From assembly GCA_030411725.1 (NCBI GenBank), contig MU839835.1:1488001-1552000 (forward strand): 64,000 nucleotides of DNA, in the 5' to 3' direction. Of the stretch, positions 62,660-64,000 are shown in pieces. Source of the stretch: Echria macrotheca. Taxonomy: Eukaryota; Ascomycota; Sordariomycetes; Sordariales; Schizotheciaceae. The notes under the pieces are model-generated. The model saw only the letters and a program-made list of their open reading frames with translations. It was not told the DNA's origin and did no database searches. Every line of letters starts with the position of its first letter. The first letter of the stretch is position 1. The translations under genes were made by a program, and so were the position numbers.

Positions 62660-64000
62660 CTAAACAACCTGCACGTAACTCGCCGGCACGATCCTCGTCA
62701 CGCCGCCCTTTTCCACCTCGGCCCATCCATCTCCCTGGTCCTCCCTGATGAGCACGAATCGCTCGCCCTCCACCATGCTGTGCTCGGCATCGCTCTGTGC
62801 CGTGTAATCATACAGCGCCTCGACATATTTCAGTTTCTTGGCGCCCCGTCTCGGCGCCACCGCCGGCCCCCTCTTTTTCACTCCCGGGCCCGTTGTCGAA
62901 CCGGTAGCCGCCGAAGCTCCGCCAATCGACGACCCGCTGTTGGAATATGCCGACGCCGGCCGCCCCGACTGCCCCGTATTTTGCGGCGCAAGAACCGCCG
63001 GCGCCGAGTGAACCACTTCAACGTAGGATGCCGGCACAAGGCCTTCCTTGTAGCCCGCGCGCACCTTCACCCACCCCGTTCCCGCTAATAGCAGGTTAGC
63101 TTTGATAATGACAAGCCGATTTGCTGAACTTACAGTCGGGTTCTAAAATAATGAGGTCTCGGCCTTCGGGTACCGACAGCTCTCCATCGGCGCCCGCCTC
63201 GAATGAGTAAAGCATCTTGCCCTTGGGATGCTCCCCTGACCCATTGGTCGCGGCCGGAGTACTGCCCGGCAACTCACTGATATATGCCGCTGGTGGAGGT
63301 GCAACAACCCGATTTTTCTTAAGCGTCCCAGAGGTTATGGTGCTGGCCGGCGTCGGCCGGGCGGTTGTCGGCAGATCGGGCGGCCCGTTCTCTGTCGGAG
63401 ACATTGGTGAGAGCTGGCCCGATACTGTCCGCGCCGCGCTCGCTGCATACCCGGAGCTAAGTGAGTTCATGGTGTTGGACCTATCGAGCGCCGGCAGCTC
63501 GGCGGTACCGGCAACGTGTTGCGCTGTCGTCGTCGGCTTGAGCAGCGCATTGGCGGCTTCCTGTCGTTCCTGCTTGAGCTTCTTGCGCTCCTCCTTTGAC
63601 TGTTCTCCCGGACACTCGGCCGGCACCTTCATCTCGCACTTGTTGTGGCACGTGTAACCGCAGTCGCGACAGTCGAAACCTTTGGCCGAAAGGCCCCATA
63701 TCCTCTCGCCGCAGAGGTCGCAGTTTGTTGGGATCTTGAACGTTTGTGACTTGAAGTTGTGGTTCTTGGCACCCAGCGTTACGTCGCCCACAGCAGAGGT
63801 GATGGTCGACGTCTCGACCTCGGCCGTGAGCCGTTTCCTGTCTAGCTGATGCAGCTCCTCCTGCAAGGCGAAGATGTTCGAAACCACCAAGACCTCGTCC
63901 TGCTTATCGACTCCATCGCGTACCTTTTGCTTGATACGCTTGAAGGACTCAACCTCGCGCTTCTTTTTGTCGACTTCGCGCCGTAGGTCGCCGAGCTGGC
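62660..64000 (-). CDS. bzz1: BZZ1-like F-BAR/C1/SH3 protein, 3' part (5' end outside window)
   Basis: Bzz1 links membrane curvature to actin assembly at endocytic sites through Las17/WASP. The frame runs in from base 64000. The visible exons are 64000-63134 and 63084-62660, about 430 residues. The first part is the end of the coiled F-BAR/linker region (DLRREVDKKKREVE and ALQEELHQLDRKRL). A C1 zinc-binding domain follows: HNFKSQTFKIPTNCDLC, then FDCRDCGYTCHNKCEMKVP with the His/Cys ligands. After a Ser/Thr/Pro-rich linker come two SH3 domains: GKMLYSFEAGADGELSVPEG ending VPASYVEVV, and YVEALYDYTAQSDAEHSMVEG ending VPASYVQVV. This order (F-BAR, C1, two SH3) is characteristic of fungal Bzz1. 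Confidence 0.9.

Noticed and set aside
1..64000. Secondary-metabolite cluster, CRISPR array, rRNA operon, integrated virus
   Set aside because: No polyketide or peptide synthase, tailoring set, direct-repeat array, rRNA or viral polymerase sequence is visible; the genes are unrelated housekeeping loci.

Overview
This 64 kb window is nuclear DNA of a filamentous ascomycete, most likely a Sordariomycete of the Sordariales type. That placement is inferred from the gene families and style, not from a database match. Most genes have short GT-AG introns of about 45-75 nt, coding regions are GC-rich with GC-biased third positions, and both strands are used. Typical fungal genes include a mitochondrial ketol-acid reductoisomerase, a SCAP homologue, a GH72 glucanosyltransferase, BZZ1, DUF4202 and DUF6536 proteins. 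There is no operon structure, CRISPR array, phage or secondary-metabolite cluster.

Layout from left to right: the 3' part of a neutral ceramidase (+); the NEDD8-conjugating enzyme UBC12 (+); ketol-acid reductoisomerase (+) converging on a threonine/serine dehydratase-like PLP enzyme (-); indoleamine 2,3-dioxygenase (+); a cysteine-rich, probably GPI-anchored secreted protein (-); an MRM1-type mitochondrial rRNA ribose methyltransferase with an expanded low-complexity insert (-); a small acidic ORF and a large PHD/chromodomain/SNF2 remodeller of the Mit1/CHD type (+); a 3.2 kb non-coding stretch; a CCCH zinc-finger protein (+); about 3 kb holding a weak ORF and a frame-broken gene relic; an intron-containing tRNA-Asp (+); a DUF4202 protein (-) and the SCAP-like sterol sensor (-); a JMJD7-like JmjC protein (+); SPB1 (-) divergent from a Cdt2-like WD40 protein (+); a tail-anchored heme-oxygenase-like protein (-); two small single-span membrane proteins (-); coatomer epsilon (-); a DUF6536 membrane protein (+); free-methionine-(R)-sulfoxide reductase (+); a repeat island with a 0.6 kb fold-back element; a GH72 glucanosyltransferase (-); and the 3' part of BZZ1 (-).

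Most genes are ordinary housekeeping loci placed side by side rather than a pathway cluster. The exceptions worth noting are the convergent pair of amino-acid enzymes (KARI and a threonine-dehydratase-type enzyme) and the DUF4202/SCAP/JMJD7 neighbourhood. The most unusual signals are in gene architecture. They are an apparent 5-nt micro-exon in the methionine sulfoxide reductase gene, two genes whose start codon is followed directly by an intron, a reading-frame switch at the remodeller C-terminus that exposes a zinc-knuckle, a GC-AG intron, a tRNA-Asp intron with a triplet complementary to the anticodon, and a long-armed inverted-repeat element flanked by direct repeats.

Exon coordinates were worked out by hand from splice consensus and reading phase. 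No transcript evidence was available.
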